Origin: Moraxella pluranimalium
GTDB taxonomy: Bacteria > Pseudomonadota > Gammaproteobacteria > Pseudomonadales > Moraxellaceae
NCBI RefSeq assembly: GCF_002014825.1
Contig: NZ_MUYU01000002.1
Location: forward strand, 1 to 64,000
DNA length: 64,000 nt
Reading direction: 5' to 3'
The position numbers and the translations under genes were made by a program. The notes under the pieces are model-generated. The model ran no database searches and was not told where the DNA came from. It worked only from the letters and a program-made list of their open reading frames with translations. Positions 18,133 through 26,526 of this stretch are shown here, in pieces; positions within the stretch are counted from its first letter, which is position 1; each line of letters starts with the position of its first letter.

Positions 18133-18597
18133 TTAGTCAATCACATCACAAAATGTCGCCGACAGCACGCCTGCCAAATCATCGGGGGCAATGCCAATAT
18201 CACAGCCACGACGACCGCCACTGATGTAGATTTTGTCAAATGTAGTTGCTGATGCATGGATAATGGTTTTTAGGCGTTTTTTCTGTGCAATTGGGCTAAT
18301 ACCACCGACGATATAGCCTGTGATGCGTTCGGCATCTTTTGGGTCTGCCATTTGTAGCTTTTTGACCTTGAATGCTGCTGCGACTTTTTTGAGATTTAAT
18401 TTATGATTAACCGGCAAAATCGCCACAAAATAGGTCGCACCATCAGTCACAAGCAAAGTCTTGAACACTTCATCTACGCTCAATCCCAATGCTTCAGCGG
18501 CTTCTAGCCCAAAATCTTGGCGTGCGCTATCGTGTTCGTACTCATGCACGCTATGGGGAATTTTTTGTTTTTTTAATAAATTAATCGCAGGGGTCAT
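18133..18597 (-). CDS. ybaK: Cys-tRNA(Pro)/Cys-tRNA(Cys) deacylase YbaK
   Basis: Free-standing editing enzyme that hydrolyses mischarged Cys-tRNA(Pro). 154 residues, one YbaK/EbsC domain. Diagnostic blocks: TPAINLLKKQKIPHSVHEYEHD-like N-terminus (split here as TPAINLLKKQ and HSVHEYEHD), EVFKTLLV, the catalytic-site Lys in KVKKLQMADPKDAERITGYI, and GGISPIAQKKRL. Aro-pathway gene aroC lies upstream on the same strand but behind its own terminator, so this gene has a separate promoter. Confidence 0.92.
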   Translation of the reverse strand: MTPAINLLKKQKIPHSVHEYEHDSARQDFGLEAAEALGLSVDEVFKTLLVTDGATYFVAILPVNHKLNLKKVAAAFKVKKLQMADPKDAERITGYIVGGISPIAQKKRLKTIIHASATTFDKIYISGGRRGCDIGIAPDDLAGVLSATFCDVID

Positions 18598-18644
18598 TGC
18601 TTTATCCTTGTTATCCTTATCAAAAAAAAGTTATCAAAACAGTC

Positions 18645-18680
18645 AAAAAAACCACAAACACGATGCTTTGTTTGTGGTTT
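18645..18680 (-). terminator. Terminator of prmB-aroC
   Basis: On the minus strand CCACAAACAAAG and its near-complement GTTTGTGG form a stem followed by TTTTTTT, 7 nt past the aroC stop codon at 18687. Confidence 0.85.
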
Positions 18681-18686
18681 ATCAGG

Positions 18687-19775
18687 TTAAGCAATCGGCT
18701 TAAGCGGTGGCACGACATCGGCATTTTGGGCACGATGGCGTAGATAATGATCCATCAGCACAATCGCCAGCATCGCTTCGGCAATCGGTGTCGCTCGCAC
18801 GCCCACACAAGGATCATGGCGACCTTTGGTGATGACATCGACCGCTTCGCCTTGTAGGTTAATTGTCTTGCCTGCGGTGGTGATACTAGCGGTAGGCTTG
18901 AGCGCAATGGCAACTCTAATGGTCTGACCGCTTGAGATACCGCCCAGAATCCCACCTGCGTGATTGGCGGTAAAGCCATCAGGGGTCAGCTCATCACGGC
19001 TGTCATGGCCAAACTGCTCAGCAACGGCAAAGCCATCGCCAATCTCAACCCCCTTAACCGCATTGATACTCATCATCGCATGAGCAATGTCAGCATCCAG
19101 TCGATCAAAGACAGGCTCGCCAAGACCTACAGGGACATTTTCGGCAAAAATCTCAAGACGAGCACCGCAGCTTGTCCCTTGTTCACGCAGTGAAGTCACC
19201 AGCGCTTCAAAGCGTGGCACGGCATCCACATCGCCACAAAAAAATGGGTTATTTGACACTTCATTCCAATCAAGCTTATCCGCCTTTTCGGTGCCGATTT
19301 GGGTGACATGGCCACGGATAACGATGCCTAATTTTTCTGCCAAATATTTTTTGGCAATCGCCCCCGCTGCCACACGCATCGCCGTCTCACGAGCCGATGA
19401 GCGACCGCCGCCACGATAATCACGAAAGCCATACTTCATCGTATAGGCATAGTCGGCATGGTTTGGGCGGAAAGTATTGGCGATATTGCCGTAGTCTTTA
19501 GATTTTTGGTCGGTATTGCGAATTAGTAGTCCAATCGGCGTGCCTGTGGTTTTGCCTTCAAACACCCCTGAGATGATTTCGACTTCATCAGGCTCTTTAC
19601 GCTGAGTGGCGAACTTGGATGTGCCGGGCTTTCGGCGGTCAAGCTCGATTTGCAAATCTTCTGCCGACAGCGACAGCCCCGGTGGGACGCCATCGACGAT
19701 TGCCATCAAGCCCACACCATGCGATTCGCCACAGGTGGTGACGGTGAATACTTGTCCGATACTATTGCCTGCCAT
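18687..19775 (-). CDS. aroC: Chorismate synthase
   Basis: Last step of the shikimate pathway, 5-enolpyruvylshikimate 3-phosphate to chorismate, with reduced FMN. 362 residues, normal length. All three family signatures are visible: [18 protein letters not shown] near residue 13, the [20 protein letters not shown] block near residue 120, and [18 protein letters not shown] near the C-terminus. It follows prmB by 2 nt, a pairing common in gammaproteobacteria, and ends at a strong terminator. Confidence 0.97.
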   Translation of the reverse strand: MAGNSIGQVFTVTTCGESHGVGLMAIVDGVPPGLSLSAEDLQIELDRRKPGTSKFATQRKEPDEVEIISGVFEGKTTGTPIGLLIRNTDQKSKDYGNIANTFRPNHADYAYTMKYGFRDYRGGGRSSARETAMRVAAGAIAKKYLAEKLGIVIRGHVTQIGTEKADKLDWNEVSNNPFFCGDVDAVPRFEALVTSLREQGTSCGARLEIFAENVPVGLGEPVFDRLDADIAHAMMSINAVKGVEIGDGFAVAEQFGHDSRDELTPDGFTANHAGGILGGISSGQTIRVAIALKPTASITTAGKTINLQGEAVDVITKGRHDPCVGVRATPIAEAMLAIVLMDHYLRHRAQNADVVPPLKPIA

Positions 19776-19777
19776 GA

Positions 19778-20887
19778 TTAGCCCTGCCCTTTGACACGCT
19801 CGACTTGACGAGCAAAATCTTCACGATATTCAAGCAGCTCTTCACAGCTGATGGCAAATACGCCACTGCCGCCTTTTTCGAAGGTCAGCCATTCAAACTG
19901 AATCTCAGGATAAGCTTGACGCAATGCCCATTCACTATCACCAACTTCACAAACCAACAAGCCGTCACGGGTCAGATAATCAGGCGCATCATGCAGGATT
20001 TGGTGCACCAAATCCAAGCCGTCTTGACCTGCTGCCAGCGCGTGCTCAGGCTCGTGCAAAAATTCAGGTGGTAACTCTGCCATCACCGCCGCATCGACAT
20101 AAGGCGGGTTGGTGACAATCAGCTCATATTGATTTTCAGCAGGGATTTTGGCGAACAAATCCGACTCTAGTAGATTCACCTGATGCTCAAGTTCATGGTG
20201 CTCAACATTCGTCCATGCTACTTCTAGGGCATCTTTATCAATATCGGTCGCATCGACATTGGCATCAGGGAATGCTTTGGCAAGTGCAATGGCGATACAG
20301 CCTGAACCTGTGCACAAATCCAAAATACGCTCAGGGGCAGCAAGCTGTTTTTCTTCTAAACCATGGTCAAAAAACTTATTCTTGCGTGCATCATCGACAT
20401 CAAAATACGGATAGAACTGCTGGTTAATCAACTCAGCAATCGGCGAGCGTGGAATCAGCACACGCTCATCGACATAAAACGGCAAACCGCAGAAATATGC
20501 CAAATTAATCAAATAACTGAGTGGCTTACGCTGAATGATACGCTCAGATAATAGCGTTAGAACTTCTTGTTTTTCGCTTGGCGTGAGCTTGCAGTCCAAG
20601 ATTTGCTCATCGGCCGACCACTCAAGCGATAGTGAATGTAGCACAATCGCCGCCGCTTCAGCAAATTCATCCGTCGTACCCTGCGCCACCACCACATCAT
20701 ATTGGCGAAGCTTAGTCACCACAAAGCGGATAAAATCACGAATCGTCACCAACGACTGCTCGGCTTCGCTAAGCTCAGCGTACAATGCCGCAATATCCGC
20801 CTGTGTCAGCTCGCCATTTTCGCTCATGGTGTATTCAAATTCATGCTCAGACAGCTCATCTGCACTAAATTCATTCAAATCAGACAT
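19778..20887 (-). CDS. prmB: 50S ribosomal protein L3 glutamine methyltransferase PrmB
   Basis: SAM-dependent enzyme that methylates a glutamine of ribosomal protein L3. 369 residues from the ATG at 20887 (AAGGG upstream); an in-frame ATG at 20914 is less likely. The N-terminus has an acidic extension of about 40 residues compared with E. coli PrmB (310). SAM-binding motif [20 protein letters not shown] and catalytic [17 protein letters not shown] are intact; the latter pattern distinguishes PrmB from PrmC. Confidence 0.94.
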   Translation of the reverse strand: MSDLNEFSADELSEHEFEYTMSENGELTQADIAALYAELSEAEQSLVTIRDFIRFVVTKLRQYDVVVAQGTTDEFAEAAAIVLHSLSLEWSADEQILDCKLTPSEKQEVLTLLSERIIQRKPLSYLINLAYFCGLPFYVDERVLIPRSPIAELINQQFYPYFDVDDARKNKFFDHGLEEKQLAAPERILDLCTGSGCIAIALAKAFPDANVDATDIDKDALEVAWTNVEHHELEHQVNLLESDLFAKIPAENQYELIVTNPPYVDAAVMAELPPEFLHEPEHALAAGQDGLDLVHQILHDAPDYLTRDGLLVCEVGDSEWALRQAYPEIQFEWLTFEKGGSGVFAISCEELLEYREDFARQVERVKGQG

Positions 20888-21153
20888 AACAACCCTTATC
20901 GTGTGCCATCGCACAAATCTCGTTAAAAAATCGTTTTATTATAAAGAAATTCCTGCCAATTTACCACCAAATTATCTTGGCAAGCTGTCAATTTTGACAT
21001 TTACCAAAATCCCACGCCAATCAGCAAGCAGGATAATATGGTTAATTGGCATCAATCATTGGTTAATGATTGGTTTTGGGATAAAAAGTTGTTAAACTAT
21101 CGTGGTTAAACCCATCACAGTTAAACGATGAACAACTTTTTTTTGGAAATCCA

Positions 21154-22299
21154 ATGACACACACGATTGATTATTGCTTGCCTGATGGCATGAGTGCCGA
21201 GACTTTTTTGGCGGAATATTGGCAAAAAAAACCGCTACTGATTAAGCAAGGCTTACCTGCGCTGGCGGGGATGTTTGAGCCTGAAGATGTGCTTGGGCTT
21301 GCGCTCGAAGATGGCGTATCAGCACGCTTGATTAGCCAAGATGACACCAACCCCGACCAATGGTCGCTCAAGCAATCACCGCTTAGCGAACAAGACATTG
21401 ACCAAGCACCGACACTGTGGACGATTTTGGTACAGAATTTGGAACAATGGTCGCCTGAGCTTGGCGAGATGTGGTCGCATTTTGATTTTATCCCAAAATG
21501 GCAACAAGATGACATCATGGTTTCGGTCGCACCACAAGGTGGTTCGGTCGGTGCACACTATGATGAATATGATGTGTTTTTGGCACAAGGCTTTGGCGAG
21601 CGCCGTTGGCTACTTGGCAAAATGTGTGATGCTAATACGCCATTTGTCCCCGACCAGCCGATTCGCCTGCTCGATGATATGGGCGAGATTATTTTTGATG
21701 AAGTGCTAGAAGCTGGCGATGTACTGTATGTACCGCCGGGGCTGAGCCATCATGGTATCGCCCAAAATGACTGCTTGACTTTTTCATTCGGGTTTCGCCG
21801 TCCAAATCTGGTACAAATCATCGATGAAGTCGCCGATGTCGCCACCAATCACAGCGAGCTGTTTCGTGTGCTGACACTACCGCAAGCCAAGCAAGATGAT
21901 GCGTTTGAATTAAGCCGTGACAGCATTACTGCGATGAAGCAGACGCTGGTTGATTTTATCAATTCACCGCTTGGCGATGAAGTCGTGCGTGATGCCATCG
22001 CTGAATTGGTTAGTAAGCGTCAATATGAACTGCTTGCCTTTGAAGATGAACTTAGCCCCACTGAGCTCAAATCACGCCTAAGCGATGGCGAGTGCCTAGC
22101 GCTTAATCCGGCGTGTCGCTTTGTCCATGTGGCAAATCAGTGGTATATCAATGGCGAATGTGTCTGCCTAAGCGATAGCGAAACCAAGCTACTAGCAACG
22201 ATGGTCGCAGGCGATGCACTCTCTATCGATGACATCAAGACGGATAATTTGGCGACACTTGCGCAGTGGCTTAATGATAATTGGTTGATTTTGTTGTAA
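21154..22299 (+). CDS. roxA: Ribosomal protein L16 arginine hydroxylase RoxA (cupin/JmjC)
   Basis: Fe(II)/2-oxoglutarate-dependent oxygenase of the YcfD/RoxA type that hydroxylates an arginine of L16. 381 residues, close to the family size. The JmjC fold is supported by the iron ligands in GAHYDEYDVFLAQGFG (HxD near residues 133-135) and the distal His in PPGLSHHGIAQ (near residue 195), plus WQKKPLLIKQGLP at the N-terminus and a C-terminal winged-helix region. Monocistronic; its transcript probably ends at the IS-derived hairpin at 22332. Confidence 0.92.
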   Translation: MTHTIDYCLPDGMSAETFLAEYWQKKPLLIKQGLPALAGMFEPEDVLGLALEDGVSARLISQDDTNPDQWSLKQSPLSEQDIDQAPTLWTILVQNLEQWSPELGEMWSHFDFIPKWQQDDIMVSVAPQGGSVGAHYDEYDVFLAQGFGERRWLLGKMCDANTPFVPDQPIRLLDDMGEIIFDEVLEAGDVLYVPPGLSHHGIAQNDCLTFSFGFRRPNLVQIIDEVADVATNHSELFRVLTLPQAKQDDAFELSRDSITAMKQTLVDFINSPLGDEVVRDAIAELVSKRQYELLAFEDELSPTELKSRLSDGECLALNPACRFVHVANQWYINGECVCLSDSETKLLATMVAGDALSIDDIKTDNLATLAQWLNDNWLILL

Positions 22300-22331
22300 G
22301 TTTGAACAATAAACCACTCGTTTAAATCACG

Positions 22332-22375
22332 CCCCAAAAGCCAGACAGCCTTTGGGGTGTTTTTATGACCAAATA
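22332..22375 (+). mobile_element. Relic of the IS3-family left end, probably serving as a terminator
   Basis: These 44 bases match bases 10-53 of the complete element at the start of the window with only three differences, and cover the inner part of the left repeat, the hairpin and the first codons of orfA (ATGACCAAATA). The rest of the element is absent. The hairpin CCCCAAA/TTTGGGG plus GTTTTT is intact and lies 33 nt after the roxA stop codon, in the right orientation to terminate roxA. Confidence 0.85.
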
Positions 22376-22450
22376 TTGTACCAGTACACACCCACCCAAA
22401 TCCACGTATAGAAAAATTTATCACATCAAAATAAATTTCAAAAAAAATGC

Positions 22451-22478
22451 TTGACCGCTCAAAATTTTCCTGTATAAT
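22451..22478 (+). promoter_or_regulatory. Sigma-70 promoter of tRNA-Leu(CAA)
   Basis: TTGACC (22451-22456), 16-bp spacer, TATAAT (22473-22478), 33 bp before the mature tRNA 5' end. Confidence 0.82.
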
Positions 22479-22511
22479 ACGCACACATAGCCAATCAGGC
22501 TAACCATATAC

Positions 22512-22598
22512 GCCAGTGTGGTGAAATTGGTAGACACGACGGATTCAAAATCCGTTGCCCTTAAAAGCGTGTCGGTTCGAGTCCGACCACTGGTACCA
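22512..22598 (+). tRNA. tRNA-Leu(CAA)
   Basis: Type II tRNA of 87 bases with a long variable arm and encoded CCA (22596-22598). Acceptor stem GCCAGTG pairs with CACTGGT; anticodon stem ACGGA/TCCGT encloses loop TTCAAAA with anticodon CAA at 22546-22548; T arm contains GGTTCGAGTCC. Reads UUG leucine codons. Confidence 0.97.
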
Positions 22599-22606
22599 AT
22601 ACAAAC

Positions 22607-22640
22607 AAAGACTTACAGCGAAGTTGTAGGTCTTTTGTTT
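22607..22640 (+). terminator. Terminator after tRNA-Leu(CAA)
   Basis: AGACTTACA and TGTAGGTCT form a 9-bp stem (one G-T pair) followed by TTTGTTTT, just after the tRNA. Confidence 0.82.
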
Positions 22641-22720
22641 TATCCATTGACGGCCAAAATAACAATCAACTAACAACCGAGTTTATCCACCATTTACCCA
22701 TTCAAATTAAGACATATAGT

Positions 22721-22758
22721 AAAAAAACGCTTTAGACATTCACCTAAAGCGTTTTTTA
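22721..22758 (-). terminator. Bidirectional terminator of the M23/LysM gene
   Basis: AAAAAACGCTTTAG and CTAAAGCGTTTTTT form a perfect stem around an 8-nt loop; A and T tracts on both sides allow termination in both directions, here mainly for the minus-strand gene at 22764. Confidence 0.88.
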
Positions 22759-22763
22759 GTTGA

Positions 22764-23657
22764 TTATTTTAACACGGTCAATGGGTCAACATAGACACCG
22801 TTGCGAGTGATACGAAACTCAAAAAGCGTCACACCACTTTTTTGGCTACGCATACTTGCAATGCGTTGTCCCTGACTGACGGTATCGCCATTTTTGACAC
22901 GGGCATCTTTGACATAGACATAGGTAGAGACAAACCCATCAGTATGCTGAATGGCGATTGCTGAATCAGTCGCACCGTCATCATCGACATGAATAACCGT
23001 ACCCGCTCGAGCAGCCTGAATCGCATCCCCGTCATTGCCCGAGAACCACATCCCGTTTGATGAAACTGATTGACCATTAATCACATGAGTACCAAAACGG
23101 CGTACCACAGGATTATTATTACCAACTGGATAACGGAACTGCATTACGCCTGAGCTACCCGTCGCAAATGGCGCTGCACTGCTGGTATTTGATACCGGTG
23201 CAGAAGCCGAGACTGTTGGTTTTGTGGCTACAGGTGCTGTCGTTTGTGCTTGGCGTGCTGGCTGAGCTGATTGTTGTGCTTTGGCAGGCTGTGTCGCACT
23301 TGCTTTGTTGGCTTTATCACGTGCGTTGACACTACCTGTCCACAAGGTCAGCCATTGCCCTGTATAGATGGTATAACTGCTATTAAGATTGTTCAGCTGG
23401 GCGACATCTCGCCAATTTAGCCCATATCGTTGTGCGATTTTGGCAACTGTATCGCCTTGTTTTACTTGATATTTATTCGGCACGCCCTTGCTGTCAGTGA
23501 TAATTTGCTGAGTGCTACCGCCTGCCCCCTTGCCGGTTGTGCTGTTGTAGGCAGGCTTGCTGGCACACCCCGCCAAGACACATACCGCACTTGCACCCAT
23601 AATAAGACTTACTTTTTTGAATGAATTTGCTGTCATCATTCCAATCTTCACTGTCAT
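22764..23657 (-). CDS. LysM and degenerate M23 peptidase lipoprotein (NlpD-like)
   Basis: Likely outer-membrane lipoprotein that activates a cell-wall amidase during cell division. 297 residues; starts at 23657, 23639 or 23636 are all possible. Lipobox LAGC lies near residue 31. A LysM domain (NKYQVKQGDTVAKIAQRYGLNWRDVAQLN) is followed by an Ala/Gln/Thr-rich linker and an M23 domain. The zinc ligands are missing: the usual H..D motif reads GMWFSGNDGD and the HxH motif reads VTLFEFR. This matches the non-catalytic LytM domains of NlpD and EnvC, which act as activators rather than peptidases. Confidence 0.82.
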   Translation of the reverse strand: MTVKIGMMTANSFKKVSLIMGASAVCVLAGCASKPAYNSTTGKGAGGSTQQIITDSKGVPNKYQVKQGDTVAKIAQRYGLNWRDVAQLNNLNSSYTIYTGQWLTLWTGSVNARDKANKASATQPAKAQQSAQPARQAQTTAPVATKPTVSASAPVSNTSSAAPFATGSSGVMQFRYPVGNNNPVVRRFGTHVINGQSVSSNGMWFSGNDGDAIQAARAGTVIHVDDDGATDSAIAIQHTDGFVSTYVYVKDARVKNGDTVSQGQRIASMRSQKSGVTLFEFRITRNGVYVDPLTVLK

Positions 23658-23792
23658 ACTCCAATGTTGTCATCGTTACAGGTTGTCGTCCAAATCAAAT
23701 CAGGCAAATTTGACCGTCATACAAATTGTCAACTTTGCCAAAAAAAACACAACTCAATCATCGGCTTATTGTATCATGTTCAGCCCCAAAGA

Positions 23793-23820
23793 CAAAACCC
23801 GCCAAGCGGCAGGTTTTGTT
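23793..23820 (-). terminator. Terminator of the fru operon
   Basis: AAAACCTGCC and GGCGGGTTTT form a GC-rich stem on the minus strand with a short loop, 37 nt after the fruA stop codon at 23857. Confidence 0.78.
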
Positions 23821-23856
23821 GTTTTTTGTCAACGTTGGACATGTTAAGATGTGCAA

Positions 23857-25530
23857 TTAAGCTGTTTTTGCAGCCGCATCATCTTTTTGTTTAATCAGTG
23901 CATACGCCACACCAGTCAATAAGCTACCAGCCGCAATCGCCACCAGATACATCAAAGCATGATTGACCGCACCCGGAATCAGCAGCACAAACACCCCGCC
24001 ATGTGGCGCAACCAACGTGATATTAAACAGTGCAACCAAAGCACCAGTCAGCACGCCCCCTGCGATACAGCATGGGATGACACGCATCGGGTCTTTGGCG
24101 GCAAATGGAATCGCCCCTTCAGAGATAAAGCAAGCACCCAATACCACAGCGGCTTTACCGGCATTGCGCTCATTGTCGGTGAATTTTTTGGCAGCAAAAA
24201 TCGTCGCAAGACCAATACCAATGGCTGGCACCATACCGCCCGCCATCGCAGCCGCCATCGGGAAATAACTCTCCGATGTCAATAGACCGACCGAGAACGC
24301 ATACGCCGCTTTATTAATCGGGCCACCCAAATCCACACACATCATCCCAGCCAAAATCATGCCAAGAATGACCGCATTGGCAGTACCCATATTAGCAAGG
24401 AAAGTCTCCATCTGTGTCAAGACATAAGCCACTGGCGTACCGATGACATAGTACATGGCAAGACCGACAATCAACGTACTAAATAGCGGAATGATTAAAA
24501 TCGGTTTTAGTGCTTCAAGCGTCACAGGCAGATGCAGTTTTTTGGCAAGAAATAGCGAGACATAACCTGCCAAAAAGCCTGCGGCAATACCACCCAAAAA
24601 GCCTGCGCCTAAAGTACCAGCAAGCGCACCACCGACCAAGCCTGCTGCAAGACCTGGGCGGTCAGCGATTGAGTACGCAATGTAACCTGCCAACAGCGGT
24701 ACCATCAGGCCAAAGGCCGCCTTACCTGTACCCATCAAAGCTGCCGCCAATGAGCCTTCGACTTCAAACGCCTTAATCCCGAATACAAATGACAAAGCAA
24801 TCAACAGACCACCTGCCACCACCATCGGTAGCATATAGGACACGCCTGTCAGTAGATGCTTATACACGCCTGCTTTTTGGGTGCTGTCAGCTTTTTCGGC
24901 ACTTGCAGTTTTTGATGTGCTCAGTAGTGATGCGGTAGCGATGGCTTCATCAAAGGCCTTATCCGTTTGCTTGAGCGCGACCCCTGTGCCACAGCGATAG
25001 ACTTTTTTGCCGACAAAGCGGTCGGTATTCACTTCAATATCCGTCGCCAAAATCACAAAATCCGCACGGCTGATGCTGTCATCGCTTAGGATATTTTTGG
25101 CACCGACCGAGCCTTGCGTCTCAACATCGATGGTATAGCCACGACGCTCAGCACCAAGCTTTAGTGCATCTGCCGCCATAAAGGTGTGCGCCACCCCTGT
25201 CGGACACGCGGTAATAGCCACAAAATGCAGCGGCTTGTCTGATGCTACCTGTACTTGTGGTGCTTGATTAAATAGTTTTTCTAAAAAACCATCATCATTA
25301 AACTCACTGCCATCACTACGCTTGGCATTGATCACGATGGCATCGCCATGCGCCACATCACGATCGCTGATGACGATACGCTTGGCATCTGTTGGGCTAT
25401 CGATATCAATGATGCTTGCAACAATGCCTTGATGATTCAAGCTTTTGGCAAGCTTTTTGGCAAGCATCAAGCCATGAGCCGATAGCGTGGTTACACTGAT
25501 GGCAACCTGACTTGGAAAATTATTTTGCAT
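23857..25530 (-). CDS. fruA: Fructose PTS permease EIIB'BC
   Basis: Inner-membrane permease that takes up fructose and phosphorylates it to fructose 1-phosphate. 557 residues. A degenerate EIIB' copy without the active Cys (about 1-100) precedes the true EIIB domain, whose phosphorylated Cys lies in VAITACPTGVAHTFMAADALK (split near residue 118). The EIIC domain (about 215-545) has many hydrophobic helices and the GAIPFAAKDPMRVIP-type loop. Third gene of fruB-fruK-fruA, 33 nt after fruK, ending at a GC-rich terminator. Confidence 0.95.
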   Translation of the reverse strand: MQNNFPSQVAISVTTLSAHGLMLAKKLAKSLNHQGIVASIIDIDSPTDAKRIVISDRDVAHGDAIVINAKRSDGSEFNDDGFLEKLFNQAPQVQVASDKPLHFVAITACPTGVAHTFMAADALKLGAERRGYTIDVETQGSVGAKNILSDDSISRADFVILATDIEVNTDRFVGKKVYRCGTGVALKQTDKAFDEAIATASLLSTSKTASAEKADSTQKAGVYKHLLTGVSYMLPMVVAGGLLIALSFVFGIKAFEVEGSLAAALMGTGKAAFGLMVPLLAGYIAYSIADRPGLAAGLVGGALAGTLGAGFLGGIAAGFLAGYVSLFLAKKLHLPVTLEALKPILIIPLFSTLIVGLAMYYVIGTPVAYVLTQMETFLANMGTANAVILGMILAGMMCVDLGGPINKAAYAFSVGLLTSESYFPMAAAMAGGMVPAIGIGLATIFAAKKFTDNERNAGKAAVVLGACFISEGAIPFAAKDPMRVIPCCIAGGVLTGALVALFNITLVAPHGGVFVLLIPGAVNHALMYLVAIAAGSLLTGVAYALIKQKDDAAAKTA

Positions 25531-25563
25531 AGGAATTACCTATTATTTATAAATATTATTAAA

Positions 25564-26526
25564 TTAATTTGGGAAAATTTGCACTTGTGCTTGTAGCGTA
25601 TCCAATGTCTGTTGGTCAGGAATGCCAAAGCCGACAATGCTCACTGCATAAGCAGACAACGCCACCGCTTGACACAAAATCATCTTTGCATCCTGTGCCA
25701 TCAATAAGCCATAAATCATACCAGACACCAAAGTATCACCCGCGCCGACCGTGCTTGCAACTGTCATCGATGGTGGCAGTGCTTGATAGGTTTGGTTGCC
25801 TGACAGCCAATGCACACCTTTTGCACCCATTGAGATCACGATATGCTCAATATTGACATCCAAACGCTCAAACAATGCTCGCTGTTCAACCAGCGTCTCA
25901 CAAGGCACGCCAAAGGCTTCGGTCAGCTCATCATTATTTGGCTTAATCAGCCATAAAGGATGCTTGAGTGCGATTTTTAGCGCATCGCCACTGACATCGA
26001 CGGCGACTTTTGGGCAAATAGCGGTCAAAGCACCCAGCAATTGATCAAAATCCATCGGTGTAAAGCCCTGTGGCAAACTGCCTGCCACTAGCGCCGCATC
26101 GACCTTATTGGCAAGTGCGGTCACTTGCTCAAGCAGTGCTACTTTATCAGCTGCACTAACCACAAAGCCTTTGCCATTAATATCTGTCGTCACGCCATGA
26201 TCAACAAGCTTGACATTAGTGCGAGTCTCGCCTGCCACACGCACAAAAGCATCTGTCAAGCGAGCGGTACTTGTTGCACTTTTGGCAATCTTGGCATCTC
26301 TATCGGCGAATAATCGCTCAAATACTTGTGCATTATCCGCACCCAAAAATCCCGTCGCCACTGTCTGTACGCCCAAATCAGCCAGCACTTGTGCTGAATT
26401 GAGCGCTTTGCCTGCGGCATCGACTTGACTGGTTGTGGCACGATTGACTTCACCCACCGCCAAGCCATTGACAGAAATCGTCATATCAATGGCAGGATTG
26501 AGCGTGATACATAGTACCGATTTCAT
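25564..26526 (-). CDS. fruK: 1-phosphofructokinase
   Basis: Phosphorylates fructose 1-phosphate to fructose 1,6-bisphosphate. 320 residues from the ATG at 26526, which overlaps the fruB stop codon as ATGA. PfkB-family sugar kinase: N-terminal LCITLNPAIDMTISV, DAAGKALNSAQVLADLG substrate loop, and C-terminal STVGAGDTLVSGMIYG anion hole with the catalytic Asp. The longer frame starting at 26571 lies inside fruB and has no separate ribosome site. Confidence 0.95.
   Translation of the reverse strand: MKSVLCITLNPAIDMTISVNGLAVGEVNRATTSQVDAAGKALNSAQVLADLGVQTVATGFLGADNAQVFERLFADRDAKIAKSATSTARLTDAFVRVAGETRTNVKLVDHGVTTDINGKGFVVSAADKVALLEQVTALANKVDAALVAGSLPQGFTPMDFDQLLGALTAICPKVAVDVSGDALKIALKHPLWLIKPNNDELTEAFGVPCETLVEQRALFERLDVNIEHIVISMGAKGVHWLSGNQTYQALPPSMTVASTVGAGDTLVSGMIYGLLMAQDAKMILCQAVALSAYAVSIVGFGIPDQQTLDTLQAQVQIFPN

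Noticed and set aside
20535..21095. 186-codon plus-strand frame over the prmB 5' end
   Set aside because: Mostly antisense to prmB and low in protein-like features; roxA with good motifs starts just after it.
22137..22484. Minus-strand frame over the roxA end, the IS relic and the tRNA promoter
   Set aside because: Covers a gene end in antisense and a tRNA promoter; no ribosome site.
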